DNA of 64,000 bases. It comes from Clostridia bacterium UC5.1-1C12 (lineage in GTDB: Bacteria; Bacillota_I; Bacilli_A; Erysipelotrichales; Erysipelotrichaceae). Of this stretch, positions 27,647-36,783 are shown in pieces. The notes beneath the pieces are model-generated. The model was not told the origin of the DNA. It searched no databases and saw only the letters and a program-made list of their open reading frames with translations. The position numbers and the translations under genes were made by a program. The stretch lies in NCBI GenBank assembly GCA_001305055.1, contig BBZX01000004.1, positions 62,001-126,000 of the forward strand, given 5' to 3'. The first letter of the stretch is position 1. The number at the start of each line of letters is the position of its first letter.

Positions 27647-29224
27647 ATGGAAACTTCAATTAATCAAATCAAGGACCAAATTCTTATCGCCAGACAAAAC
27701 GATCTTGAAGAATCAAAAACGTCTTTGTCTCAGTCTTTTGAACAATAATAATGCTGATTGTCATACATACGCATTCGCATATACATTCCTTGCTGATTAT
27801 TATATGGCTAAAGATGACATAGATAACTGTACCTATATACTGTATATGGCCAAAACCCTTTCAGAAAAGAATCACTTCGAAGATCTTTTGATCCGCATCT
27901 ATCTTTATTACGGCATAATCTATCTGAATTACAGTGATTATCAAACATCCGTAGATTATTATTTCAAGGCACTTGCACTCGCTAAAAAGAATAATGAAAC
28001 ACTGTTTATTTCTGCTATTTATAATAATATAGCCAATATATTTGAATCTGCCGATGATTTTGAAGAAGCTTTTGCTTATTACAAACAAAGCTATGAAACA
28101 TTAAAGATCTCCGAACTGCCATCTCGATATTCTTCAGAAGCAATCACGCTGACTAATTTATGCAACATCAGTTTCCAACAAGGAAAACACGATGAGCTGG
28201 CACTTTATTATGCAATGTTTAAAGAGATACCGGAAGAGGCTTATACTGAAACAATGATTTTCCTTTATTATTTCAATCAATTTTTATATAAGAACAGTAT
28301 CCATAAATACGATGAAGCGCTTGTCGCTTTAGATCGATTAATGGTGCTTCAGGAAAAGATAGAGGACCGGCTGACGGTTTATCAGATGCTTGTTTATATC
28401 GTTGATTTCTTGATCAGGATGAAAGAAAAAACAAGGGCTTCAAACGTGCTGACAATTATCCAAGACAGTGATTCTGCCAAGGAAGCGATCAGTGCTTTGA
28501 AAATTGTTGATATGAAGGTCCGCTTCTGTGAACAGTTTCATTTAGAAGATGAATTAAAACAAGCCTATAAAGAATATTATGAGGTTAATCGCATGAGTTC
28601 AAAAATCATTAAAAAGAATAGCTCGAATGGTTTAAAAGCTAAGATTTCCCTGCTTCAAAGCAATGATGAACGAATGGCGATCCAGCATCAGAATAAACAT
28701 CTTGAATTGATGATGAATATTGATGAACCAACCAATCTTTTAAACCGCCGCTTTTTGATCATTATCTGGTTAAGCTGTGCAGTGAAAATGCCTGTCATCC
28801 TTTAGGATTAGCAATGATTGATATTGACTGCTTCAAAGAATACAATGACTATTACGGTCATATTGAGGGTGATAAGATCCTCTATGAAGTCGGCGATTCA
28901 TTGAATAAATATAAAATGGATACCTTCCACATCTGTCGATATGGCGGTGATGAGTTTGCCTGTATCTTTGAATATTGCAGCAGTGAGGATATTGAGCAAT
29001 ATCTAAAGCGGGTTTATGATGATCTGGCGGCTAAGCAGCTGGCTCACATCAAGAGCACAGTGGCATCAAAAGTCACTATTTCAACTGGCTACATCATGTG
29101 CAAAGAGTGTTATGACATGGAATTTTTAATTCGCTGCGCAGATGATGAGCTATATAACGCAAAACGCAAGGGGCGCAAACTGCTGGAGCAAGAGCCCGCA
29201 GAGTATATAAAAGGAAAAAGCTGA
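27647..29224 (+). CDS. TPR-repeat diguanylate cyclase (GGDEF), two frameshifts
   Basis: About 525 residues. The N-terminal 330 residues are TPR-like helical pairs (AYTFLADYYMAKDDIDNCTY, then YYGIIYLNYSDYQTSVDYYF), a protein-interaction scaffold with no membrane segment. The C-terminal GGDEF domain has the intact active site CRYGGDEFACIF and the substrate loop IDIDCFKEYNDYYGH, so it should make cyclic di-GMP. One A must be removed from the AAAAA near 27715-27719, giving EESKRLCLSLLNN. One T must be added to TTTTT at 28752-28756, giving LLNRRFFDHYLVKL. GGAGGTGCAT precedes the ATG at 27647. It is probably activated through its TPR part. Single gene with its own promoter and terminator. Confidence 0.9.
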
Positions 29225-29260
29225 TACCGGCGGTGGGGGAATCGTCCGGTTCAGCTTTTT
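29220..29260 (+). terminator. Intrinsic terminator of the TPR-GGDEF gene
   Basis: GCTGA-T-ACCGG pairs with CCGGT-TCAGC, followed by TTTTT. The stem overlaps the stop codon. Confidence 0.8.
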
Positions 29261-29437
29261 CCAACTACAATTAGAATTCGCTTTATCAATTCTAAAGCTA
29301 ATTTTATTGTATAACGGAGATCCGTGTTTGTAAACCCTTTCATCAAAAAAATAATGAAAGAATTACTGTTGTTATTTCCGTCAAGCTTACAGAAAAAAAT
29401 TTACTGTAATGGCTGGCACAATTCAACAGCTCCATTT

Positions 29438-29498
29438 AAAAAGTTCCTTTATGCAGTGTCCAACTTTTTGGGATCACTCCATTTATCAAGGAACTTTT
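29438..29498 (-). terminator. Long-loop terminator of the B-box gene
   Basis: AAAAGTTCCTT and AAGGAACTTTT are perfect 11-base arms about 38 bases apart, with an inner CAGTG/CACT pairing. On the minus strand a T run follows. Confidence 0.6.
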
Positions 29499-29501
29499 GT
29501 T

Positions 29502-29932
29502 TTACTTTTTATCTTTGTTTTTAATTAATGCAAACAGATATTTAGGCAATGCGTAAATACCGACAAACGGTGACAGAATTACTTCACAAGATAATACAGC
29601 AATTCGCCGATTCCTTTTATTTTCATGAAGCTGCTGCGCTTCATTTCGCCTAAATAGATATATCCGCTAGGCATCAGTACACATACTAATACAAGCAGGA
29701 AAGTAGCATAGCCAAAATTCATCATATAACCAAAGACTAGACCTACGGCTCCCAGCAGCAGGGTTGGCTTGCCGATTAATTTTTCTTCATGAGCTGCTTG
29801 TCGGATGGATTTATGAAAACAATCCATACAGATATTCAGATTTGTGAAATCCGCACATTCTTTACAGAGCGGTTTTCCGCATTTGGAACATGTTGTAGTT
29901 GCTTCTCTATCAGAGTGATATGCACAATTCAT
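29502..29932 (-). CDS. B-box zinc-finger membrane protein, frameshifted
   Basis: The N-terminus is a B-box-like zinc finger: CAYHSDREATTTCSKCGKPL continuing to CKECADFTNLNICMDC. A linker and two or three membrane segments follow. As written the frame ends at KGIGELLYYLVK. One base more near 29588-29595 lets it continue as LSCEVILSPFVGIYALPKYL and on to NKDKK, stopping at 29502-29504 directly before the terminator. The corrected length is about 144 residues. Small bacterial proteins of this plan occur in Bacillota with no settled function; the finger faces the cytoplasm and probably binds protein. Single gene. Confidence 0.78.
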
Positions 29933-29982
29933 AGGTTAACCTCACTTTACCTTTAAAATAATACTATGTGCCGGCTTTCCTG

Positions 29983-30561
29983 TCAACTGTCATATACAGC
30001 ATGCATAATACGCAATAAACGGCTATTCATCATCATTAAGAAAGCCAATGAATTGTTTTCACGCTGATTGTAATACTTTCTGATCTCTTCATCACGTTCA
30101 ATCAGCAAACGGGCTGACTGTTCAAAATCAAATGCATCCCCTGCCCGATATTCGCTGAATTCATGAATGGGATCACAGCCGCAGACCGGTGCCAGAAAGG
30201 TGTTATGAAATTCTACAAACGCCGTTTCAGACTCTGTATCACTTTGCTTTTTCAGCTCATAAAACTGCGTATTTAAAAGCATTCTGACATAAGTCTCATG
30301 GAAATTCTCATCATTGATCAGCCGCATCGCAAACTCATAGGCGTTTAGACTGTTTAGAAATTCTTCAAGACTCATCGCAAAGTATGGCTCAGCCAGTGCT
30401 TCGCGATTCATATCTAAAATTTCATCAATAAAATTATTCTTCATACGGCAGCGAACGATTTGCTGGTGCGTAAGTCCCATCATTTTCTGATTCATGTCAG
30501 CCAGATAATGATCGATGGAAGCCAGCTGAGCTTCCAATTTTTTCTTTTTATCAGATTCCAT
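29983..30561 (-). CDS. Helical cytoplasmic protein of unknown function
   Basis: The 192-residue protein is soluble, acidic and predicted mostly helical, with a coiled-coil N-terminus (KKKKLEAQLASIDHYLADMN). A CGCD motif occurs near residue 126. No signal, membrane segment or known catalytic motif is visible. The start at 30561 is preferred over the ATG at 30573 because GAGGG lies between them at the right distance. The helical bundle recalls the ligand-binding half of MerR or TetR regulators, but there is no DNA-binding domain in the frame or just upstream, so I do not assign it. It lies between the B-box gene and a choline-binding-repeat protein gene, all on one strand. Confidence 0.6.
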   Translation of the reverse strand: MESDKKKKLEAQLASIDHYLADMNQKMMGLTHQQIVRCRMKNNFIDEILDMNREALAEPYFAMSLEEFLNSLNAYEFAMRLINDENFHETYVRMLLNTQFYELKKQSDTESETAFVEFHNTFLAPVCGCDPIHEFSEYRAGDAFDFEQSARLLIERDEEIRKYYNQRENNSLAFLMMMNSRLLRIMHAVYDS

Positions 30562-30606
30562 TCTATCCCTCATTTCTTAATGAATATCAATATCCATAAC
30601 GATTCA

Positions 30607-30632
30607 AAAGGTTTGCTGATAAACAAACCTTT
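30607..30632 (-). terminator. Hairpin after the choline-binding-repeat gene at 30640
   Basis: AAAGGTTTG and CAAACCTTT are perfect 9-base arms. The U tract on the minus strand is only four bases, so termination may be partial. Confidence 0.5.
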
Positions 30633-30639
30633 GTCTTAT

Positions 30640-31622
30640 TTATTGATTTTTAAGCCATTTACCGTTGTTGTCGAAATACATCATGACACCATCGATCCAA
30701 CGACCGCCGGTAACCATTTTTCCGCTGCCGTCAAAATAATACCAATTGCTGCCGGATGCCATCCAACCTGTTTTCATAATACCATCTTTATCCGCATAAT
30801 ACCAGTTATTGTATGAAGGTACCCATTTGCTTGTAACAAGCTGACCCGCTGTGTTGTAACACTTCCACACGCCGTTTTCAAGCTTCCAGCGCAAATCACC
30901 GCTGTCAGCCGCCGTAATTGTACCGCCGGCTTTTTCATAAGCTTCATTATACAGCTTTACAAGATCATCATAAACCGTATAACCACGGAAACTATTGATA
31001 GCAACATAGCTTGCTGAACGGCCAGCTTTCGCGTCTTCCTTGCCATCCGTAACAACATCCTTCTTCGCCTGCGTCAGCTCTTTGTTGTAGCTGTTATATG
31101 CATCTGTATAAAACTCACGGTAATCAGCTTTCTCAGAAGATTTTTTCAGTGAATCCAGTGTCGTATTGCGGCCAAGGCGGTTCCAGCAATCCTTTTTGCA
31201 TTCTCATCAGCTAATTCCTGAAGATTATCAACGGCATTATCTTCAAGATCCGCATAAGTTTCTTTATATACCTTACGCCATTCTGATTTAAAATCAATAT
31301 CGGAAGGACATTTTGTGCGGTTCTTGCGCTTTGCCTCGAAATCGTTATTTGCCGCTTCTATGGCTGACTTGGTAGCTTCATCCATCATTTCATCATAAGC
31401 CTTATACCAGCCTGCCTGATAGCCGCGCTTATATTCATCAGTTCCGCTTTTCTGTGTAAACTTTGTATTGGCATGTTCCTTTTCATAAGCATAACCATCA
31501 TCATAGCCTTGCTTGTAAGTACTCTTATCTGAAGCTGCAGCAATTGGCATTACCGACTGAGCATTATAAGCAACAGGTGCCAGACAGCATGCTGCCAGCA
31601 GACAAGCACATAATTTTTTCAT
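30640..31622 (-). CDS. Secreted surface protein with choline-binding-type repeats, frameshifted
   Basis: About 328 residues after one A is restored to the run at 31193-31197 (coding AAAAA), which joins ENAKKDCWNRLGRNTTLDSL. It has a signal peptide (MKKLCACLLAACCLAPVAYN). A charged helical region follows with a repeated YKQGYDDGY / YKRGYQAGWYK motif (residues about 35-75). The C-terminal 90 residues are four choline-binding-type repeats (NNWYYADKDGIMKTGW, SNWYYFDGSGKMVTGG). The repeats should bind choline on the wall. The role of the N-terminal YxxGYxxG part is not known. It is the second of three such proteins in the window. Confidence 0.85.
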
Positions 31623-31762
31623 AGTGTCATTTCCCTTCTTTTCTATGGTAAGTATAACAGTTATCTGTCATAAAAATATGTGATTTCTTCAATTCTTATT
31701 CATTTTACCAACATTATCAGCAAAAAGCCATAATTCTAACAATATTGTTATGTTTCTCACCC

Positions 31763-31797
31763 AGAAAAAATAGAAAGCCGGGTTTTATCCCGGCCTT
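31763..31797 (-). terminator. Intrinsic terminator of the 31805 gene
   Basis: On the minus strand AAGGCCGGG-ATAAAA-CCCGGCTT is followed by TCTATTTTTT. Confidence 0.85.
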
Positions 31798-31804
31798 CAC
31801 ATGA

Positions 31805-32220
31805 TTAACAACGGCATTCATTTTCAAAGCAATCATTATAAATATGCAAGAACAGGAATATACCACCAGACATTAATGCTAAAAAGAAGAAGCTTAATGC
31901 TAGAAACAATTGCTGAAAACTCATTGAGCAAGAGCCGACCAAGGTTACAAAAAAGGCTGAAATCAATAATCCTGAGGCACCCAGAACCGCCCATGTGCCG
32001 GCTGAGCAAAAGGCTATCTTCAACAGCCGGTTTTTGGTGACCACAGCAGTCCAATCACAAAAAAGGTTAATACGACAAGGGCTGTAAATGCAAGCCCGGT
32101 TGAGAGAATCATCGGATCATCTAAACATATTTCGCCATTGGCAAGCAGCAGATAAACACCAAAGCCAATCAGCAGACTGACTGCCAACAGCACACTCTTC
32201 CATCGATTAATCACTTTCAC
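31805..32220 (-). CDS. Small multi-spanning membrane protein, frameshifted
   Basis: Two overlapping open segments join to about 139 residues with four or five hydrophobic helices. One base is missing near 32040-32056, most simply a G in TTGGAC, which would give FFVIGTAVVTKNRLLKIAF. The protein ends in a Cys-rich tail (YNDCFENECRC). The GTG at 32220 has AGGGGG eight bases upstream; the alternative GTG at 32229 overlaps that site. No family is recognised. It is followed by a strong terminator and preceded by about 500 gene-free bases, so it is probably a single gene. Confidence 0.6.
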
Positions 32221-32239
32221 ATCGTTCACCCCCTTTCAT

Positions 32240-32683
32240 AGAATAAACTATGCGCTGATTAACAATTTAACTGGTTGTTTATCTTGCCTCAATGTCAAGA
32301 AAAAGAGTTCCTTTATATTGATGAGGCACTTTTTGATTTGATTCGCTCTTCAGAGACCTGTGCAGTCAACTACGAAACAAAATTTATCCTATTAATCAAG
32401 GATCGGTGACAAACACACTTAGTGATTCAATTGCTGAAATATTTTAAGAGGGGAATAAGCCGGACACATCCCCACCTGAACATAAAAGCATCAGCTAAGA
32501 TTCGATTGAGACAAAGGAAACTAGATGATGCTTATAATGAAATTTAAATAAATATATTGTTTTTTGTTATTCATACTATACCATTTTCACACGATGTTTT
32601 CATCTGCTATGTATCATTTCTCAGATAACTTTTCATAACAAAATTGATACCTTGCTGCTTGAAAATGCAATTTCCTATATAAC
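32240..32683. other. Gene-free stretch of about 440 bases
   Basis: AT-rich with stops in all frames. It holds a short segment near 32298-32335 (AAAAAGAGTTCCTTTATAT, then GGCACTTTTTG) that resembles, but does not pair with, the terminator near 29438. I see no gene, RNA or mobile element here. Confidence 0.35.
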
Positions 32684-32719
32684 AAAAAGACCATCGGCGC
32701 AATAACGCGGATGGTCTTG
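32684..32719 (-). terminator. Intrinsic terminator of the CAP-domain surface protein gene
   Basis: AAGACCATC and GATGGTCTT form a 9-bp stem, followed on the minus strand by TTT. Confidence 0.85.
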
Positions 32720-32723
32720 TTTA

Positions 32724-34622
32724 TTATTTACTTGTCAGTATAACTACCCAATACATCGTCTTCTTGTACTCGACAGCTCCTACTGCTATCTTCTTATAAC
32801 GTGTGTTGTCCACTGCACGGTCATCAGTGATTTCATCGATGACATAATCAATATCATCTTCATCCTCGACAATGATTTCATATGCATATGTGCCATAATC
32901 ATAATCTAAATCATCAAGGAAATCTTCGATATCATCCTTATTCTTACCTTGTGCTACTTGTACTACACGCTGGAAAGCATATTTGTCAAGATTGCCGGAA
33001 GTGACTTTCGTTAAAGCTGTGCCGCTGCGGTAATCATTAACACCATTCATAATTTCCACCTTATCCGTGCGGTATGCAGTAGAACTGTAAGTCAGTGAAG
33101 TATCTGGCTCCACAAGCAATACGACTACATATGTATGCTTACCGTCTTCGACAATACCGATACCGACATTTTTGTAATCCTCATCAACAATTGCACGTTT
33201 GTCAGCACGGACATCCATCCACTCATCAACGATCGTCTCATAATCATCTTCGTCTTTATAGATCAGCTCATAAGATGAATTGTAATCGACTTTGAAATCA
33301 TCAAGTACTGTTTCATAGTCTTTGCCGTTTGGACGCGTATCGCTGAATTTACTGGCGATTTCCACTGCTCGTTTATAAGCGGCTTTATCTAATTCATCAT
33401 TGTAAGCCAAGGTCAGTGAATCAACCTTGTCACTCTTGCGGTAATCATTCAGATAACCTAGAATCTCGCGCTTATCGGTACGATATTCACGATAATCATA
33501 ACCGGAGACACCTGTACCAGAACCGCCGTCTGTAAGCAAGATCACATAAACATATTCATCATTGCTGTCCTTAGCGATACCCACGGCAATTTCATTGAAA
33601 TCTTCATTCAGAATATCCCGTTCAGCCCAGCGGTCATTAAACAATTCTCTTAACGCATCTTTGGGTGATGCCGCTTTTACGAAATGTTCCTCAACCGTAT
33701 CATAATCCAGTTTTAAATCATCCATCAAATCATCCAATGACTTGCCGTTTGGACGATCATAGCTGAAATCATCAACTAATTCATTCGCACGGATATAGGC
33801 TGCCTTATCAAGGCCGTCAGAACGTACCCATGATAATTCATCCAGTTTTTCATAATCACGTTCATCATTCAGATAATCAACAAGCTTGCTCTTATCCGTG
33901 CGGTATTCAGTCGCGCTGTAAGCATCGGCATAATCAGTACTGCTGCCGCCCTCGCTTAACAGTACACCGTTTTGCGCGAATGTATACGTCTTGCCATCAA
34001 TTTTCTGAGTACCAATCAGCATGCGGTTATCACTGCCGCCCAGATAATATTTCTTTTCACCCAGTGTCAGCCAGCCGGATTGTTTCACATCATTCTTATA
34101 ATAATAGAATTGTGTGCCTTCTTTAACCCAGCCGTTCTTCTTGGTTTCATCAACCTCATCACTCTTATCGCCTTTGCTGACAAAAGCACCGTTCTGCTGG
34201 AAAACATAATTATAACCATCAATAACATGATTGCCGCGAACCATGATGCCATGTTCATCAAAATAATATTTTGTACCGTCACTTTCAACCCAAGCCTTAG
34301 CCTGCATAATACCATTTGCCGGATTCAGATAATACCAATCAGTTGAATTGGCAGCGATCCAGCCGGTTTTCATTTTACCTGTTTCATAATCTAACAGATA
34401 CCATGCCTGACTTGAATCCTGTGTCCAGCCCTTAACCATTTCACCCGTATTGCTGAAATAATACCAGGCATCCTCAATATTTCGCCAGCCTGTTGCAAAT
34501 GCACCGTTGTCGATCCAATGATTATTGCCATCCCATTGGGCATGAGCAGGAACTGCAGATATGGAGAAGGCCATCGCGGCCGCTATACTTGCACTGATCC
34601 ACTTCTTTCCATTCATTCTCAT
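32724..34622 (-). CDS. Secreted protein with choline-binding-type repeats and three CAP-like domains
   Basis: The 632-residue protein has a signal peptide ending AVPAHAQ. About eight choline-binding-type repeats follow (residues 30-220; for example AWYYFSNTGEMVKGW, TDWYYLNPANGIM). Three tandem domains (about 240-375, 380-505 and 510-632) then resemble CAP/SCP domains. Each begins with TDK..(I/L)..(L/V)ND.R and ends with a (I/V)AVG(I/A) or VGIG(I)V strand. The first two keep RPNGK, but the catalytic-type His and the GEN motif of classical CAP domains are missing, and the third domain has lost RPNGK too. The protein is probably held to the wall by choline. Start is 34622 or the ATG two codons later; AGGAGG suits either. 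Confidence 0.85.
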   Translation of the reverse strand: MRMNGKKWISASIAAAMAFSISAVPAHAQWDGNNHWIDNGAFATGWRNIEDAWYYFSNTGEMVKGWTQDSSQAWYLLDYETGKMKTGWIAANSTDWYYLNPANGIMQAKAWVESDGTKYYFDEHGIMVRGNHVIDGYNYVFQQNGAFVSKGDKSDEVDETKKNGWVKEGTQFYYYKNDVKQSGWLTLGEKKYYLGGSDNRMLIGTQKIDGKTYTFAQNGVLLSEGGSSTDYADAYSATEYRTDKSKLVDYLNDERDYEKLDELSWVRSDGLDKAAYIRANELVDDFSYDRPNGKSLDDLMDDLKLDYDTVEEHFVKAASPKDALRELFNDRWAERDILNEDFNEIAVGIAKDSNDEYVYVILLTDGGSGTGVSGYDYREYRTDKREILGYLNDYRKSDKVDSLTLAYNDELDKAAYKRAVEIASKFSDTRPNGKDYETVLDDFKVDYNSSYELIYKDEDDYETIVDEWMDVRADKRAIVDEDYKNVGIGIVEDGKHTYVVVLLVEPDTSLTYSSTAYRTDKVEIMNGVNDYRSGTALTKVTSGNLDKYAFQRVVQVAQGKNKDDIEDFLDDLDYDYGTYAYEIIVEDEDDIDYVIDEITDDRAVDNTRYKKIAVGAVEYKKTMYWVVILTSK

Positions 34623-34692
34623 TTTCCTCCTGTTTCCTTTAAACTATTATATCATGCTTTTCTTACAAGAAATCTAAAGATTTTGTCACATA

Positions 34693-35426
34693 TTAATGAT
34701 TATGAAACCGTTTTACTTTTTCAACATCAACTGCATCATAAGAATCACCGTTAATATACGCATAATTGACGGGTGAACCATAGTTGGTTGTTGGATCATT
34801 TTTCCAGCATTTAGCAGAAGTATGCAGCTGATTTATTCCCGTATTGCGAATGATTTCCAACGCATTCTCAGCATTTACACCGCTGCCGGCCAAAAATTCA
34901 ATTGAGCTGCCATATGTATCCTGAAGGTATTTTAAAGCTTCAATACCCTCAACGGCAGTTTTAGCTTGACCGCTTGTTAATATACGGTCGCAGCCGCATT
35001 CAATCAGCTGTTCGCAGGCTCTCATCATATCGCTTGTACAATCAAAGGCTCGATGAAATACCGCTTCACCCTTAAATTCATGAATCAGCTTTACCATTTT
35101 ACATGTTAGGTCAATATTAATTGTCTTATCTTCATTCAAAAAGCCAAAAGCGATGCCATCAGCACCATGCCGCAGCAATTCTCTTGCTTCAAGAAAGATT
35201 ACCGCCAATTCACTTTCATTGTAACAGAACCCGGCACCGCGCGGACGTACCATGCAGATGATTGGCAGCGAGGTTTGCTGCTTAGCGAGAATCAGCGTAG
35301 CGCATGTTGGAGTCAGACCGCCTAAGTAGAGGCTGAGTTTAATTCAACTCGATCCGCGCCGCCGGCATCAGCCGTGATTACATCCTCAAGACTTCCGCAG
35401 CAGATCTCTAAAATATTATTCTTCAT
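34693..35426 (-). CDS. cutC: CutC family protein, frameshifted
   Basis: About 245 residues after one C is restored (plus-strand GG at 35331-35332), giving RVELNSALYLGGLTPT. Family features are the N-terminal LEICCGSLEDVITADAGGAD, the IICMVRPRGAGFCYNESEL segment and LAGSGVNAENALEI. CutC folds as a TIM barrel; it was named for copper homeostasis, but its biochemical role is unsettled. Note that this is not the choline TMA-lyase of the same name. It starts inside the last 11 bases of the fumarase beta gene, so it belongs to the aspA-fumarase operon. That link to aspartate/fumarate metabolism is unexplained. Confidence 0.9.
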
Positions 35427-35937
35427 ATAAATTATGTCCTTCGCCGTCAATAGCTAAAGTTACCGGAAAATCGACAACCTCCAGACGATAAACCGCTTCC
35501 GGGCCAAGTTCTTCAAAAGCGACAAGTTCAGCCTTTTTTATGCATTGTGACAAAAGTGCCCCGGCACCGCCGATGGCAACCATATACGCTGCGTGATTGC
35601 GCTTGATCGCGTCCACAACCGCTTGGGTACGGTAGCCTTTGCCAATGCTTATGCTTAAGCCTAAATCATAGAGACGAGGCGCATAGACATCCATCCGCAT
35701 TGACGTTGTAGGGCCGGCGCTGCCAAACACATGATCAGGCGCTGCCGGTGTCGGACCGACATAGTAAATCACGGCATCCTTTATATCAAAAGGCAGTGCC
35801 TCCCCGCGATCAAGCATCTCATTCAATCGCTTATGCGCGGCATCACGGGCAGTATAAAGGGTACCGGTTATTTCAATTGCATCACCGGCTTTTAAGACAG
35901 CCAGCTTTTCTTTAGTAATGGGTGTTGTCAGCTTCAT
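35416..35937 (-). CDS. Class I fumarate hydratase, beta (C-terminal) subunit
   Basis: The 173-residue protein matches the separate beta subunit of the two-subunit class I iron-sulfur fumarases and of the related L(+)-tartrate dehydratase. The conserved YVGPTPAAP, VFGSAGPTTSMRMD, GKGYRTQAVVDAIK and AIGGAGALLSQCIK segments are all visible. With the alpha subunit it hydrates fumarate to malate. Tartrate dehydratase is the alternative, but the adjacent aspA makes fumarase more likely. The start at 35937 has GGGAG upstream and lies one base after the alpha stop; an in-frame ATG at 35958 is inside the alpha gene. Confidence 0.92.
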   Translation of the reverse strand: MKLTTPITKEKLAVLKAGDAIEITGTLYTARDAAHKRLNEMLDRGEALPFDIKDAVIYYVGPTPAAPDHVFGSAGPTTSMRMDVYAPRLYDLGLSISIGKGYRTQAVVDAIKRNHAAYMVAIGGAGALLSQCIKKAELVAFEELGPEAVYRLEVVDFPVTLAIDGEGHNLYEE

Positions 35938-35938
35938 C

Positions 35939-36783
35939 TTAAAACTCCCTTCTTGCATGTCTGGTGATATGACATGAAATATTCACTGCGCATGGCAGAC
36001 AGGCAATATGTGTCGCATGAGTTTCAATATTTACCTTAAGCGCCGTAGTATCACCCTTTAATCCCTGCGGACCGATATTTAACTGATTGATTTCATTCAG
36101 CAGCTGCTCTTCAAGTGCTGCGTACCGTGGGTCTGGATGCGCGCTGTCACAGCTTCTGACCGTTGCTTTTTTGCCAGATAAGCCGCATAATCAAAGCTGC
36201 CGCCCAGACCGACACCGATTACCATCGGCGGGCAGGCATTAGGGCCGGCTTTTTTTACAGCATTGAGTACCGTCTGTTTTACACCGTCAAGGCCCTGTGC
36301 GGGTTTCAGCATCTCAATCACACTCATATTCTCGCTGCCGGCACCCTTACATGTAATTTCAAGCATCACCTGTTCACCGTCAATGATGGAAGTATAAATC
36401 ATACACGGTGTATTATCTTTCGTATTTACACGTTCAAACAATGGCTCTGAAACCATTGATTTTCTTAAATAGCCTTTATCATAACCCTGACGCACACCTT
36501 CCTGAATCGCTTCATTTACAGAACCATGAGTAAGATGCACATCTTGACCGACATACAAGTATACGACAACCATGCCGGTATCCTGACAGATTGGTATATG
36601 TTTTTCATCAGCAATAGCCGCGTTCAGCTTTAAATATTCCAGCGTCGCTTTACCGATGCGGCTGGTTTCTTTTTCACAGGCTGAATCAAGACACTGCTTC
36701 ACATCAGCAGGATAGCGATAGTTCACATCTTGAACCATGGCGGATACAGCCTCCGTGAGCTGTCTTACATCAAATTCACGCAT
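35939..36783 (-). CDS. Class I fumarate hydratase, alpha (N-terminal) subunit, frameshifted
   Basis: About 281 residues after correction, the usual alpha length. Three Cys for the [4Fe-4S] cluster are in HIPICQDTGM, GPNACPPMVIG and the C-terminal NISCHITRHARR. The frame is broken near 36139, where one C more gives TARHPDPRYAALEEQLLNE and then the family's NQLNIGPQGLKGDTTAL. The enzyme converts fumarate to malate and its cluster is oxygen-sensitive, in keeping with an anaerobe. The gene starts one base after aspA ends and is followed by the beta subunit, so the order aspA-alpha-beta makes a compact aspartate-to-malate route. Confidence 0.92.

Noticed and set aside
29438..29498. Ends of a mobile element (inverted repeats around AGTTCCTT)
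   Set aside because: The repeats lie directly after the corrected stop of the B-box gene and act as a terminator. There is no transposase or target duplication.
29324..29524. A 66-codon open frame on the plus strand
   Set aside because: No ribosome binding site. It covers the long-loop terminator and the end of the B-box gene.
34693..35426. The CutC protein as a choline TMA-lyase, given the choline genes nearby
   Set aside because: The sequence is the TIM-barrel copper-homeostasis-type CutC, not the glycyl-radical enzyme that shares the name.
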